Assembly (NCBI GenBank): GCA_943328975.2
Contig: CALQCC020000017.1
Location: 22,838-86,837 of the forward strand
DNA from: Bordetella parapertussis
GTDB taxonomy: Bacteria; Acidobacteriota; Terriglobia; Bryobacterales; Bryobacteraceae
Length of the DNA stretch: 64,000 nt
Reading direction: 5' to 3'
Shown here one piece after another: positions 26,717-35,423 of the stretch. A program made the translations under genes and the position numbers. Numbering within the stretch: position 1 is the first letter of the stretch; the number at the start of each line of letters is the position of its first letter. The notes beneath the pieces are model-generated. The model worked only from the letters and a program-made list of their open reading frames with translations, had not been told where the DNA came from and made no database searches.

Positions 26717-26733
26717 TGGCACGCCGCTTGCAT
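26717..26733 (+). promoter_or_regulatory. Sigma-54 promoter (-24/-12)
   Basis: TGGCAC (26717-26722), five bases, then TTGCAT (26728-26733) matches the sigma-54 consensus TGGCAC-N5-TTGCA perfectly. The small secreted protein gene starts 24 bp downstream, with its own SD (GCGGAGG). A tandem GGCCGGAC direct repeat and a GGTGG/CCACC dyad lie just upstream (26638-26674) and could be the activator site. Confidence 0.85.
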
Positions 26734-26757
26734 CTATAAGCAGCGGAGGCAAGTCAA

Positions 26758-27114
26758 ATGAAAGCGAAACTTTTAGCGATGTTGTTGCTCGGTGGGACCG
26801 CGCTGTTTGCTGAGACGCATGTCCACTTCAATATCGGCATCAATACAGGACGGGGCGGATACTATGTTCCGCCGCCACCTCCACCACCGCCGGTGCGTTA
26901 CGTTCCACGCAGCCCTGGACGCGGCTATGTGTGGGTCCCAGGATTCTGGATCACAGTCGGCAATCGTTATGACTGGCGCGATGGGTATTGGGCACCTCCG
27001 GTGCGCGGCTACGGTTATGGCAGCGGTAATAGTTACGGCAACGGAAGGAACAACGGACGCGGACACGGCAACGGACGGAACCGTGACCGAGACCATGATC
27101 GCGACCGTGACTAG
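26758..27114 (+). CDS. Small exported YXWGXW-type repeat protein
   Basis: A 118-residue exported protein: signal peptide (MKAKLLAMLLLGGTALFAET), a run of eight prolines, one YVWVPGFW...DGYWAPP unit of the YXWGXW type, then a Gly/Asn-rich segment and a charged Arg-Asp tail (RNRDRDHDRDRD). Such proteins are envelope-located and of unknown function. A clear SD (GGAGG) precedes the ATG. The perfect sigma-54 promoter upstream, next to a sigma-54 activator gene, suggests it is controlled by that two-component system. Confidence 0.75.
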   Translation: MKAKLLAMLLLGGTALFAETHVHFNIGINTGRGGYYVPPPPPPPPVRYVPRSPGRGYVWVPGFWITVGNRYDWRDGYWAPPVRGYGYGSGNSYGNGRNNGRGHGNGRNRDRDHDRDRD

Positions 27115-27159
27115 TTTTATTTTGTGTCACAATCTGAGCGCCACCGGCGTTAATAGATT

Positions 27160-27705
27160 GTGAACGCACCTAGCGACACTGTGAGAGCGGCGGGCGTTGA
27201 ACCCGCCGCTTCTGACTTCGAGACGATCTTTGCGGCTCATTATGAGTCCACTGCCCGCGCCATTGCCCGCGTCATTCATGACAACGGCCGCGCGGAGGAA
27301 CTCGCTGTCGAAACGTTTTGGAAACTCTCCCGGAATCCCCAAGCACAGAGTGAACGGGTCAGCGGCTGGCTGCATCGAACCGCGATCCGCTTAGCACTGG
27401 ACGAATTGCGGCGGCACGCGCGCAGGACCCGTTACGAAGGGCTGCTCGCGATGTTTCACATGACTGGCCGCCCGCGCACTCCGGACGAGTTGTTCTCTGC
27501 GGAACAAGAGCAAGGCCGTGCTCGGGCGGTACTTGCCAGCATGGCTCTGCGACAAGCGGAGCTATTGCTGCTGCGGCACGATGGCGCCAGCTACGACGAA
27601 CTTGCGAGTTCTCTTCAGATCCACCCCGCCTCCGTCGGTACCCTGCTCAGTCGAGCGCAACAAGCGTTCCGAAAGGAATACGTAAAACGATATGGCGAAC
27701 GATAA
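27160..27705 (+). CDS. ECF-type RNA polymerase sigma factor
   Basis: A 181-residue sigma-70 family protein of ECF size. Region 2 is recognisable in FAAHYESTARAIARVIHDNGRAEELAVETFWKLSR and region 4 in ASMALRQAELLLLRHDGASYDELASSLQIHPASVGTLLSRAQ, including the helix-turn-helix. It starts with GTG. It overlaps the next gene by 14 bp; that gene begins like a short anti-sigma factor with one membrane helix, as is typical for ECF operons. Confidence 0.85.
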   Translation: MNAPSDTVRAAGVEPAASDFETIFAAHYESTARAIARVIHDNGRAEELAVETFWKLSRNPQAQSERVSGWLHRTAIRLALDELRRHARRTRYEGLLAMFHMTGRPRTPDELFSAEQEQGRARAVLASMALRQAELLLLRHDGASYDELASSLQIHPASVGTLLSRAQQAFRKEYVKRYGER

Positions 27706-28390
27706 AGACTTCGTTGATCAGAGGCTTGGCTCTTTGCAGGAGGCCGAGGAGTTCCGGCCGAATGCCGCGCACGCAAGGATTCGCCTGCGCGGGCTGGCGG
27801 CTCCGAGCTCGCGCAAGTGGATGTGGGGCGCTGTGCCGGTAACGGCGGTCCTACTGCTTGGACTGATGGCGCAATCCCCGCGCGCGGTGGCTAGAATGAG
27901 CGAGCCGTCAGGGCTGGTGATGCACCAGCTCCACTCCTATCTGATGTATCACTGGAACGCACTGGTGAGTCTGGTACATGGCAGCTCGCGCGCTCCTGAC
28001 TTTGCGTTGGTCGATGCTTCGGGGAAGACGGTGCGGCTTTCGGACTATCGCGGCAAGGTGGTGTTGCTGAACTTCTGGGCGACGTGGTGCGCGCCTTGCA
28101 AGGCCGAGGTCCCGTGGTTCGTGGATCTGCAGAAGACTTACCCGGACGACCTTGTGGTGCTGGGGGTTTCCTTCGATGACGATGGCTGGAACTCAGTTCG
28201 TCCGTTCATGGAACAGCGCGGCGTAAATTACCCGGTGATGCTGGCGGGGCCCGAACTGCCGGAGCAATACCGGAAGATCGAGAGCCTGCCTGCGACGCTG
28301 ATGATCGATCGCAACGGGCGCATCGTGGACACCTACCTTGGGCTCTCCAGCAAGGCGCAATACGACGCGTTGATCCGCAAACAACTCTAA
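27692..28390 (+). CDS. Membrane-anchored TlpA-like thioredoxin, possible anti-sigma fusion
   Basis: A 232-residue protein. Residues 1-45 are cytoplasmic and charged; residues 46-62 form one membrane helix (WGAVPVTAVLLLGLMA). From about residue 100 a TlpA/ResA-type thioredoxin domain faces the periplasm, with the active site WATWCAPCK and LPATLMIDRNG. Such domains reduce disulfides, often in cytochrome c maturation. Its overlap with the sigma factor gene and N-in/C-out topology suggest a combined anti-sigma/redox sensor, but the N-terminus is short and has no zinc motif, so this is inference. Confidence 0.8.
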   Translation: MANDKDFVDQRLGSLQEAEEFRPNAAHARIRLRGLAAPSSRKWMWGAVPVTAVLLLGLMAQSPRAVARMSEPSGLVMHQLHSYLMYHWNALVSLVHGSSRAPDFALVDASGKTVRLSDYRGKVVLLNFWATWCAPCKAEVPWFVDLQKTYPDDLVVLGVSFDDDGWNSVRPFMEQRGVNYPVMLAGPELPEQYRKIESLPATLMIDRNGRIVDTYLGLSSKAQYDALIRKQL

Positions 28391-29145
28391 GTCGTTTCGA
28401 GCGTGAGCGGCACCGGCTGTTTCCCGTCGATGTCGCTCACGCCGTATTCTTGCGCCAGGGCTGCGGCCACGCATACACTGCCGCTGCGCTCCAGCAACTT
28501 CGGATCGCGAGCCAGTGCGGCGATCACGAGGCCAATAAACTCGGGGCTCTCACTGTTGGATAGGTCGAGCCATTGAGCTGCGGCCATCACTGCTTCTGTC
28601 CGGACCATGCCGGGGTAGAGCGACACAACTGCGACGTTGTGGGAGCGAAGCTCGTGCGCGGTATCCGCGGTCATCTTGTCGGTGGCGGCCTTCGATATCC
28701 CGTAGATGGCGTTGCCAATGTGTTTTTGCGCTGCCCAGTGACTGATGTTGACGATGAGCCCGTGTTTGCGTGGGACCATCGCACGGGCGGCGTGAGAAGA
28801 AGCGACGAATGCGGCTCGCACGCCGGCGTCCATCATGGAGGGCCAGCGGTGCTCGGGCTGTTCCCAGAAGGGTAGGCCCCAGGTGAACTTGCCATCCTCG
28901 ATCATGCGTTCGTAGCCACCCCAAGACGAGTTCACTAGGAGGTCGATGTCGGGCACTTGCGCCAGGGCGGCGGCGGTTTCGGCATCGAGGGTGTGGTCAC
29001 AGGGGATGCGGTGAACCGATGCGGGAAGATCGGCGTTAACGATGCTGCGTCCAGTAGCCCAGACGTCATAGCCGGAATTCGTGAGTCCGATGGCGACGCC
29101 GCGGCCAACACCTCGGCTGGCTCCGGTTACTAGGGCTGTTGGCAT
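28387..29145 (-). CDS. Short-chain dehydrogenase/reductase
   Basis: A 252-residue NAD(P)-dependent oxidoreductase of the classical SDR type: cofactor motif VTGASRGVGRG, NS/NISHW strand with Ser, and the YGISK catalytic Tyr-Lys pair, followed by SLYPGMVRTEAV. The length is normal. The substrate is unknown. The ATG at 29145 begins the Rossmann strand; TATGAT lies six bases before it (leaderless type). The 3' end overlaps the convergent TlpA gene by four bases. Confidence 0.88.
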   Translation of the reverse strand: MPTALVTGASRGVGRGVAIGLTNSGYDVWATGRSIVNADLPASVHRIPCDHTLDAETAAALAQVPDIDLLVNSSWGGYERMIEDGKFTWGLPFWEQPEHRWPSMMDAGVRAAFVASSHAARAMVPRKHGLIVNISHWAAQKHIGNAIYGISKAATDKMTADTAHELRSHNVAVVSLYPGMVRTEAVMAAAQWLDLSNSESPEFIGLVIAALARDPKLLERSGSVCVAAALAQEYGVSDIDGKQPVPLTLETT

Positions 29146-29182
29146 CCCGTTATCATAGCGTCGCGTGGAGGGGAGGTGCGCC

Positions 29183-31870
29183 CTAGTAGAAGAAGCGGTC
29201 GAACAGAGTGCGGACTTCCTCACGGATACGGTCTAGGTCTGCCAGAGGGACAGGGGTCCAACGGGGGAGCAACGCGGCCAACGCTTCCATCTGGGCTCCG
29301 GACTTGGGCAGGCGCGCATCGGCGTGGCCTGTCAGGACGCGCAGGCCGTGATCGACGGCTCGGTAGAACGTGGCAGCTTCACGCAACAGGGCAGCTTCTG
29401 TGCGACTCAGTTTGTCGCTGGTCTCCAGCACTTCGATGCGCGCGAGGGTGTTCAGATACGAGTAGTAAATGCCTGCGTTCTTGAGTCGCAGGTAGAGCAG
29501 CAGGAAGTCGATATCGTAGTAGCCGCCGCGTCCGGCCTTGAGCGGTTTCTGCGTACCTTGCTCGCGCTCCAGTCGAGCGCGCATCTCGCGCAGATCCAGG
29601 CGCGAATTGCCGCTTTGACCGTAACGGTCGCCATAGGCTTGCTGCAGATCGTGCAAGAAACGTTCGGCACGTTTTTGCTCGCCGGCTACAGCGCGCGCTT
29701 TTAGGTAAGTGATACTTTCCCATGCCTCAGCGGCGCTCACAAAATAGTCGAGCACGGCGACTTCGGTCTGCACTAACAAGCCGGCGGATCCGTTGGGGCG
29801 CAGGCGCGTGTCGACTGTGAAGAGAATTCCTTCTCCGGTGTAGGAGCCGATCAACTGCACGATACGCTCGGCTACACGGGTCCAGAAGGTTATCTCGTGC
29901 GCGTCCGAATCTGAGAGAACAAAGGTCAGGTCGGCGTCGGAGGCCAAATCGAACTCTTGCATCCCGAGCCGTCCCAGCGCGATGACGAACATCTGGTCCA
30001 GGGGCTGATAGCCGGGGGCCTGAGGCGGTTGGGCCGCTCGCACTTCATCCACAGCGATGCGGTAAGCGCGTGCGATCACGGCGTCGACCAGCTGCGAGGT
30101 TTTGGCTAAGGTGTCGAAGACCGGATGCGAGCGGCAGATGCTTTCCGCTTCAATCATGAGAATGCCGCGGCGATACCAACGGCGCAGGTCGGCGGGTACC
30201 GGCGGGGGCGGTTCGCCGTGAATCAAGGATTCGGGGGAGGTGGTGAGGTCGGTGACGGACTCTGGACGACGGATCAACTCCTCACCGAAGAACGGGCTGT
30301 GCGCGAAGAGGTCGATCACAGTCGAGGTAAGTTCGGGGTCGGAATCGAGGCGCGCCAGAGTGGCTGGATCGTCGGCGAGGCGGGCCAAGAAGTGTTCGAA
30401 CGCGCCGGAGCCTCGCTCCATCTGCGCGTGCGCGAAGGCAGCCGCGAGTTGGGGCGCACGTTGGTCGATGAGCGGCACGGCTTTGGTGGTAGAAAAGCCA
30501 AATGCCGATGGCACGGGCTCCTGCACGCTGGCGTGAACCACGCGGTCATAGAGCCCGATGACGTTGTCAAAGTGCGTGCGCAGTTCCTTGCGCAGCGTCT
30601 CCGCGGAACCACCGCCAGGCATACAGCGCGCAATCCGTTCCTGAATTTCCGGATTATCCGGCAGCGTGTGCGTCTGCCGGTCTTCGTCGAGTTGCAGTCG
30701 ATGTTCCAGGTGGCGCAGGAACTGATATGCACCTGCGAGGCGGCCATAGTCGGCGGCCTTCAATACGCCTTTGTCATGCAAGCGGGCTAGCGCAAGCAGA
30801 GTGGCGCGATGTTGCACCCACGGCTCGGCCCCGCCGTACAGGCGCTGCAAACATTGCGCGAGAAATTCGATGTCGCGAATGCCACCGCGTTCCAGCTTCA
30901 CATCGATGGCACCGGGTTTCGACTTCTTTGCGTGGCGTGCGTTGAGTTTTTCGGTGAGGCGTTCGCGAGTCTGGGAAAGATGTTCGATAGTACGGAAGTC
31001 GGTGGAGGTGGCGTAAATCCGGGGCTCTACAAATTCGAGCAAGGCGTGGCCAGTGGCGGCATCGCCCGCAGCCACGCGAGCCTTGATCAACATCTGCAGT
31101 TCCCAGTCGCGGGCTCGGTTGGCGTAATAGTGGCGGGCTCCGTCGAGCGAGATGCATACCTCGCCCAGACTGCCATCGGGACGCAGGCGTAGATCTACGC
31201 GGTAGCTCATGCCTTCGGGCGAGTAGGCGGAAAGCAATCCGGTAAGTTGGTTCGCGGCGCGTTTAAAGAACTCGCGATTGGTGATGCGGTTCGGGCCTGC
31301 CGTCTCTCCATTGGCGGAATACAGAAACATCAAGTCGATGTCGGAGCTGTAGTTCAATTCTTCCGCGCCCATCTTGCCCAGGGCGATCACGGTGAACTGC
31401 GCGATGCGTCCGTCTTCAGCAAGCGGCTCGCCGTAACGATCCACCAGGTCGTCGTGGATGCGTTCGTAGGCCACGTCGATCATGACGTCCGCGAGGGCCG
31501 TAAGTTCTCCGGTGATCTCCGGCAGCGTAGCTAACGCAAGGATGTCGCGTAACATGATGCGAAGAAGCTGGCGGCGGCGGAAGCGCGCGAGTTCCAAGGG
31601 CAGAGGCACTCCGGGAGAGAGCGAGGCGACCAAGCGGGCACGCAGTTGGTTGGCGGCAACGGCGTTTTCCAGATAGCCGGATCGCAGTAGTTCGTCGGCC
31701 CAATCGGGATGGGCGAGAAGCGCCTCGGAAAGAAAGCGGCTGTGGCGGAAGATCGCCGCAAGGTAGCGCGGACCTGACGGGGATGCCGTTATACGCTGAT
31801 ACGCAGACGGATGCCGCTCTCGCAGTAGCGTCAGGTAGTGCGATACCTGAGGTTCGCGCGCCGGAATCAG
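29183..31870 (-). CDS. glnE: Glutamine synthetase adenylyltransferase/adenylyl-removing enzyme
   Basis: An enzyme of about 895 residues that adenylylates and de-adenylylates glutamine synthetase. Two nucleotidyltransferase halves are clear: VIALGKMGAEELNYSSDID in the first (adenylyl removase) and VIALGRLGMQEFDLASDAD in the second (transferase). Homology runs upstream of the first TTG (31633) through HSRFLSEALLAHPDWADELL, but no ATG, GTG or TTG exists there before an in-frame stop. The best start is a CTG at 31870, six bases after GGAGGA and overlapping the MOSC stop (CTGA); ATT next to it is the alternative. Coupling to the MOSC gene is implied. Confidence 0.9.
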   Translation of the reverse strand: MIPAREPQVSHYLTLLRERHPSAYQRITASPSGPRYLAAIFRHSRFLSEALLAHPDWADELLRSGYLENAVAANQLRARLVASLSPGVPLPLELARFRRRQLLRIMLRDILALATLPEITGELTALADVMIDVAYERIHDDLVDRYGEPLAEDGRIAQFTVIALGKMGAEELNYSSDIDLMFLYSANGETAGPNRITNREFFKRAANQLTGLLSAYSPEGMSYRVDLRLRPDGSLGEVCISLDGARHYYANRARDWELQMLIKARVAAGDAATGHALLEFVEPRIYATSTDFRTIEHLSQTRERLTEKLNARHAKKSKPGAIDVKLERGGIRDIEFLAQCLQRLYGGAEPWVQHRATLLALARLHDKGVLKAADYGRLAGAYQFLRHLEHRLQLDEDRQTHTLPDNPEIQERIARCMPGGGSAETLRKELRTHFDNVIGLYDRVVHASVQEPVPSAFGFSTTKAVPLIDQRAPQLAAAFAHAQMERGSGAFEHFLARLADDPATLARLDSDPELTSTVIDLFAHSPFFGEELIRRPESVTDLTTSPESLIHGEPPPPVPADLRRWYRRGILMIEAESICRSHPVFDTLAKTSQLVDAVIARAYRIAVDEVRAAQPPQAPGYQPLDQMFVIALGRLGMQEFDLASDADLTFVLSDSDAHEITFWTRVAERIVQLIGSYTGEGILFTVDTRLRPNGSAGLLVQTEVAVLDYFVSAAEAWESITYLKARAVAGEQKRAERFLHDLQQAYGDRYGQSGNSRLDLREMRARLEREQGTQKPLKAGRGGYYDIDFLLLYLRLKNAGIYYSYLNTLARIEVLETSDKLSRTEAALLREAATFYRAVDHGLRVLTGHADARLPKSGAQMEALAALLPRWTPVPLADLDRIREEVRTLFDRFFY

Positions 31871-32361
31871 ACGGTTTCCTCCAACAGCGTGATGGCATCG
31901 CCTGGGCGCAGGGTTCCCGGCTGGATCACGGATGCGTAGAAGCCGCTGAGGCCCCAGCGGGGTGATGCGATGTTCCCTGCCTTCACTTCCGCATCGAAGA
32001 CAGCTTTCTGGAGGCCTTCGCCATAGGGGTTCAACTGGTCACAAGGGCGTCGAATTTTGGTGATCTCCACGATGACTTGGCCTAACCGGTAGCGCTGCCC
32101 CAGCCGCACGGTGCGGCGGTCGAGGCCTTGCGTGGTGATATTTTCGCCCATGGCGCCGGGGTAGAGGGGGAAGCCCTCGGTCTTCAATTCGTCGATGCCT
32201 TCGGAGGTGATCAGGAGCACGGCCTGGCGCGGTCCGCCATGGATGTCCGGATGCGCGTGCCGGTCGCCGGCGACGCCGTCCGGTGTGATTTCGCCGAACA
32301 GCAACGGGCGCTTGGGTACGCCTCCGCTGGAAGCGTTGATTTGGATGACAGAGGCGGCCAC
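31867..32361 (-). CDS. MOSC-domain protein
   Basis: A 164-residue stand-alone MOSC domain protein, the beta-barrel found at the end of molybdenum cofactor sulfurases. Signatures: GDRHAHPDIHGGPRQAVLL, YPGAMGENITTQGLD, and the conserved Cys in ITKIRRPCDQLNPYG, the presumed sulfur carrier. Stand-alone members (YiiM type) bind molybdenum cofactor or detoxify N-hydroxylated compounds. It starts with GTG. Its last codons supply the SD and overlapping start of glnE, an odd pairing functionally. Confidence 0.88.
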   Translation of the reverse strand: MAASVIQINASSGGVPKRPLLFGEITPDGVAGDRHAHPDIHGGPRQAVLLITSEGIDELKTEGFPLYPGAMGENITTQGLDRRTVRLGQRYRLGQVIVEITKIRRPCDQLNPYGEGLQKAVFDAEVKAGNIASPRWGLSGFYASVIQPGTLRPGDAITLLEETV

Positions 32362-32393
32362 ACCACCAGCTTACAGAGGTGGACCGCAAAAGA

Positions 32394-32426
32394 AAACGGC
32401 GGGCGCAGTTCCCTGCCCCGCCGTTT
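32394..32426 (-). terminator. Intrinsic terminator of glnA
   Basis: On the minus strand the 10-bp stem AAACGGCGGG/CCCGCCGTTT is followed by TTTTCTTTT. It lies 27 bases past the glnA stop. Confidence 0.85.
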
Positions 32427-32452
32427 GCCTTCGGAAAGCTGACTGCCGTCGC

Positions 32453-33883
32453 TTAGAACTGGTTCCAGATAAGTTGGTTGTAGATCTCGTGATGGAACTG
32501 GACTTCGGCCGGCTTGACGATCGTGCCCAACAAACGAGGGCAACGGTCCGCCGAGGCACGCTTCAGGTCCGCATAGCGGCCCTTCACGTCCTTGCCCAAC
32601 ATCTTAGTGGTCCACTCGGACTTCTCGAAGTTATCGAGGGCGTCGTAGACATTGTCCGGCAAGTAGCGCTTCGCGGTGCGCAGGTTCGGGATCTTCGACA
32701 TGGGGCCTTCGATGCCGGTCTTGAACACCGAATAGAGGGCCATGTAGGGATTCGCGTCCGGACCAACCGAACGGACTTCGACGCGCGAGCTCTTCTCGTT
32801 GCCGATGGGGATGCGGACCATGGAACCACGGTCGACCGCCGAAGCGATAATTTGGTTCGGGGCTTCAAAGTGCGGGTCCAGACGGCGATAGGCGTTCACG
32901 CTGGCGTTGAGCATCACGCACAAGTCGTTGCCGGAAGAAAGGATGCGGTCCACGAAATCCCACGCATACTTACTGATGCGTTCTTCGCCCTTGGGATCCC
33001 AGAAGATGTTCTTGCCATTCTTCATGACGCTGACGTTGGTGTGCATGCCGCTGCCGTTGACGCCGACGACGGGCTTGGGCAGGAAGGTTGCGGTCATACC
33101 CATGGTGTCTGCCACTTGGCGGCAGATCAATTTGTAGAGTTGGATCTGGTCCGCAGCGGCGACCACTTCGCCGTAGCCGTAGTTGATCTCAAATTGCGAG
33201 GGCGCGACTTCGGGGTGATCCTTTTCGTTCTGGAAACCCATCGCGCGTTGCACTTCGGCCACGCGGTCAATGAAGGTGCGAAGGGGATCGCCGGGCAGGC
33301 AGTTGTAGTAGCCGCCGGAGTTCACGTATTCAAACTTGCCGGTCTGCGCGTAGGTGCGTTCGGCGTCGCGGCCCTGGAACAGGAAGCCTTCGATTTCGTT
33401 GGCCGCGTTCAGCGTCAGGCCTTCTTTTTTGTGCAGATCGCCGGAGAACTTTTTCAGCACGCCGCGGAGGTCGCCGACGTAGGGGGAGCCGTCTTTGTCG
33501 ATGACTTCGCCGAAGATCAGAACTTTGCCCGAACCGAAATAATCGGCCGGAGCGTAGTAGAACGCCTGCCAGTCGAGGCCGAGGCGGAGATCGCTCTCAC
33601 GTTGCGCGGTAAAGCCGCGAATGGAGGAACCGTCGAACGTCAAGTTGTCCCAGCTCTTAAGCAGGAACTTCTTGTCGTAGTCGAGCATGTGAAGGCGGCC
33701 TTCGAGATCGCTGAACATCAGCGTGACGGCCTTGATGCCCTTTTCGTCAGTGAGGGTCTTAAGACGCGCCTCGCGGGCCTTATCAGCCGAACCGCGCTTC
33801 ATGCGGTCTTCTTTGATGGCCAGATTTCTGGTTTCCAGTTCCGAGTAGGACAGGGACAAATGATTATGCAGCGGGTTGCTCAT
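32453..33883 (-). CDS. glnA: Type I glutamine synthetase
   Basis: A 476-residue GS-I enzyme making glutamine from glutamate, ammonia and ATP. Active-site blocks are present: LTFDGSSIRGF, EIEGFLFQGRD, VNGSGMHTNVSV, LNASVNAYRRLDPHFEAPNQ and IPIGNEKSSRVEVRS. The region that normally carries the adenylylation site NLYDLPPEE is shortened and reads TAKRYLPDNVYDALDNF, so whether a target Tyr survives is unclear despite the nearby glnE. It has a clear SD (AAGGAG) and its own promoter and terminator, so is transcribed alone. Confidence 0.95.
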   Translation of the reverse strand: MSNPLHNHLSLSYSELETRNLAIKEDRMKRGSADKAREARLKTLTDEKGIKAVTLMFSDLEGRLHMLDYDKKFLLKSWDNLTFDGSSIRGFTAQRESDLRLGLDWQAFYYAPADYFGSGKVLIFGEVIDKDGSPYVGDLRGVLKKFSGDLHKKEGLTLNAANEIEGFLFQGRDAERTYAQTGKFEYVNSGGYYNCLPGDPLRTFIDRVAEVQRAMGFQNEKDHPEVAPSQFEINYGYGEVVAAADQIQLYKLICRQVADTMGMTATFLPKPVVGVNGSGMHTNVSVMKNGKNIFWDPKGEERISKYAWDFVDRILSSGNDLCVMLNASVNAYRRLDPHFEAPNQIIASAVDRGSMVRIPIGNEKSSRVEVRSVGPDANPYMALYSVFKTGIEGPMSKIPNLRTAKRYLPDNVYDALDNFEKSEWTTKMLGKDVKGRYADLKRASADRCPRLLGTIVKPAEVQFHHEIYNQLIWNQF

Positions 33884-33920
33884 GCTTCTCCTTGGCTAAG
33901 TGACTGACGGGTATTTATAA

Positions 33921-33949
33921 ATTGTCAACGATGGGGGCCGGTTTGGCAA
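33921..33949 (-). promoter_or_regulatory. Probable glnA promoter
   Basis: On the minus strand TTGCCA (33944-33949) and GACAAT (33921-33926) are separated by 17 bp, giving a leader of about 30 bases that contains the SD AAGGAG. No sigma-54 motif was found here. Confidence 0.5.
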
Positions 33950-34000
33950 CGGCTGAGCCGATAGAAAGTGTTTATAGGTCCGATAGAGAGGGGAAAAAGG

Positions 34001-34031
34001 CCCCTCGGGAAGCTCGCCGCCGCCCGAGGGG
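34001..34031 (-). terminator. Intrinsic terminator of the porin gene
   Basis: The 9-bp stem CCCCTCGGG/CCCGAGGGG is followed on the minus strand by CCTTTTTCCCC, 23 bases after the porin stop. Confidence 0.85.
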
Positions 34032-34053
34032 ATTAGGGGGGTACAAACCGTGT

Positions 34054-35199
34054 TTACTTGCCGCCGAAGAAGGCGACGAAGCCGACCGTAATGGTGTCCT
34101 GGTGCTTGGACGGGCCGGGGGTAAAGGTGCCGATGCCGGGATTCAGAGGCTGACCGAGGCTGCCCTTTTCAAAGAAGCCCTTGTCGGACCAGTCATGCCG
34201 CCATTCCCACAACATCTTCAGGCCTTGGGCCCATTTGTAGGTATAGGTGGCGGTGAATTCCTGCAGCTTGATCGCGGAGCCGTAGCCAGTGGCCCAGCCG
34301 TCGTGATCGCCGTAGTATTCGTAGCGGAGCGCGAACCCGTTCGTCTTGGTCGGAGTCATGTTGACCGAGGCGCCGAAGGCGTCCCAATTGGCGGCGTGCA
34401 GGTTGCCCTTGGTGTCCGCGATCGACAGATTCTCCCAGCCATGATAGTAGTCGAGGTAGCCAGTCACCTTGTCGCTGGGGGTGAAGTTCACCACCGTATC
34501 GTAGATGTTCTTCCAGCCCTTATTGGTGCCGGTCTTTTCCGGACCCACGTAGGTGTTGGTCAACCAGGAAAACTTCTTGCTTTTCGCGGTGTAAGCGGTG
34601 GTGAAGCCCATCGTTTTACCGGAATTGTTGTCTTCCACGTTATTCCAGCCGTTTACCAACTGGAAGCCGGCGGTGAAGGTATCTGAGAACGTCTTATTGA
34701 CGCGCATTCCCATGTGGTAGTACGGGCCATTGGTGTACAAGTAGCCGCGACCGTAGTGCCACGTGTAGTTGTTTTCCGTCAGTTCGGCGCCGACGGCGGT
34801 ATAGAACTTACCGAAGTCGAATGTTACGCTGCCCTTTTTGGCCGTGATGTAGGCCTGCGGGATGAAGCGCTGAATATCGCGACCGCCCGGATCGGTGGCA
34901 TGGAAAATATCCCACGCACGGCCGAAGCCGAGATCCACGTGAAAGCCGATGGGCGCGGCGTCCTGATACAACGAGAATTCCGCCATGTTCAGCGAAAACT
35001 GGCGCGATTTTACTTCAAAGTTACGCAGCGTGTTGTAACCGCTGGCGGGGTTGTTAAAGTTGTGGCTATAGTAACCGTCGACAAGACCGCTCATTTTAAT
35101 GTCGCCGTTACCGATGGTCCACGGGGCGTCTTGTGCCATGGCGGGGATTGCCAGGCATGTAGAAAATGCGATTGCGAGATGCGCGAAGCGGAGTCTCAA
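34054..35199 (-). CDS. Outer-membrane beta-barrel porin (BBP2/OmpL-like)
   Basis: A 381-residue outer-membrane protein. A signal peptide (about residues 1-22) precedes repeated amphipathic strands rich in Tyr, Trp and Gly (YYSHNFNNP, FDFGKFYTAVGAE, YLDYYHGWENL, ALRYEYYGDHDG), and the chain ends in VGFVAFFGGK. This fits the putative beta-barrel porin-2 family. It starts with TTG behind a good SD (GAGGAG, seven bases). Its place between glnA and glnB suggests uptake of a nitrogen compound, but that is speculation. Confidence 0.8.
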   Translation of the reverse strand: MRLRFAHLAIAFSTCLAIPAMAQDAPWTIGNGDIKMSGLVDGYYSHNFNNPASGYNTLRNFEVKSRQFSLNMAEFSLYQDAAPIGFHVDLGFGRAWDIFHATDPGGRDIQRFIPQAYITAKKGSVTFDFGKFYTAVGAELTENNYTWHYGRGYLYTNGPYYHMGMRVNKTFSDTFTAGFQLVNGWNNVEDNNSGKTMGFTTAYTAKSKKFSWLTNTYVGPEKTGTNKGWKNIYDTVVNFTPSDKVTGYLDYYHGWENLSIADTKGNLHAANWDAFGASVNMTPTKTNGFALRYEYYGDHDGWATGYGSAIKLQEFTATYTYKWAQGLKMLWEWRHDWSDKGFFEKGSLGQPLNPGIGTFTPGPSKHQDTITVGFVAFFGGK

Positions 35200-35423
35200 A
35201 ATATTTCTCCTCGGGAAAGTTTGTGCGTTGGCAGAGGCACTTTTCTCTAGGTCTTCAGCCTAACCTCGATCCCGAATCGCGTCCAATCGATATTTTTTAT
35301 CCATCCAATCGAAACGTTTGGTTTGTGGCCAGGGGAGGCGCAGTGCATCATGAATTATCGCCTTCCGCGCCCCTGCTGCCGCGGTTTTCCGATAGACCCT
35401 GGAATAGACCATGGAAGGTATTC

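Noticed and set aside
31531..31898. Other-frame openings across the glnE start as an alternative small gene
   Set aside because: The glnE reading frame itself carries clear homology through this stretch, so the other frames are shadows.
32195..33907. A 570-codon open frame antisense to glnA
   Set aside because: It runs opposite to an unmistakable glutamine synthetase and has no recognisable domain; a by-product of high GC codon use.
35200..35423. A sigma-54 promoter before glnB
   Set aside because: TGGCCA and TTGGCAG stretches are present but none has a GC element at the required -12 spacing.
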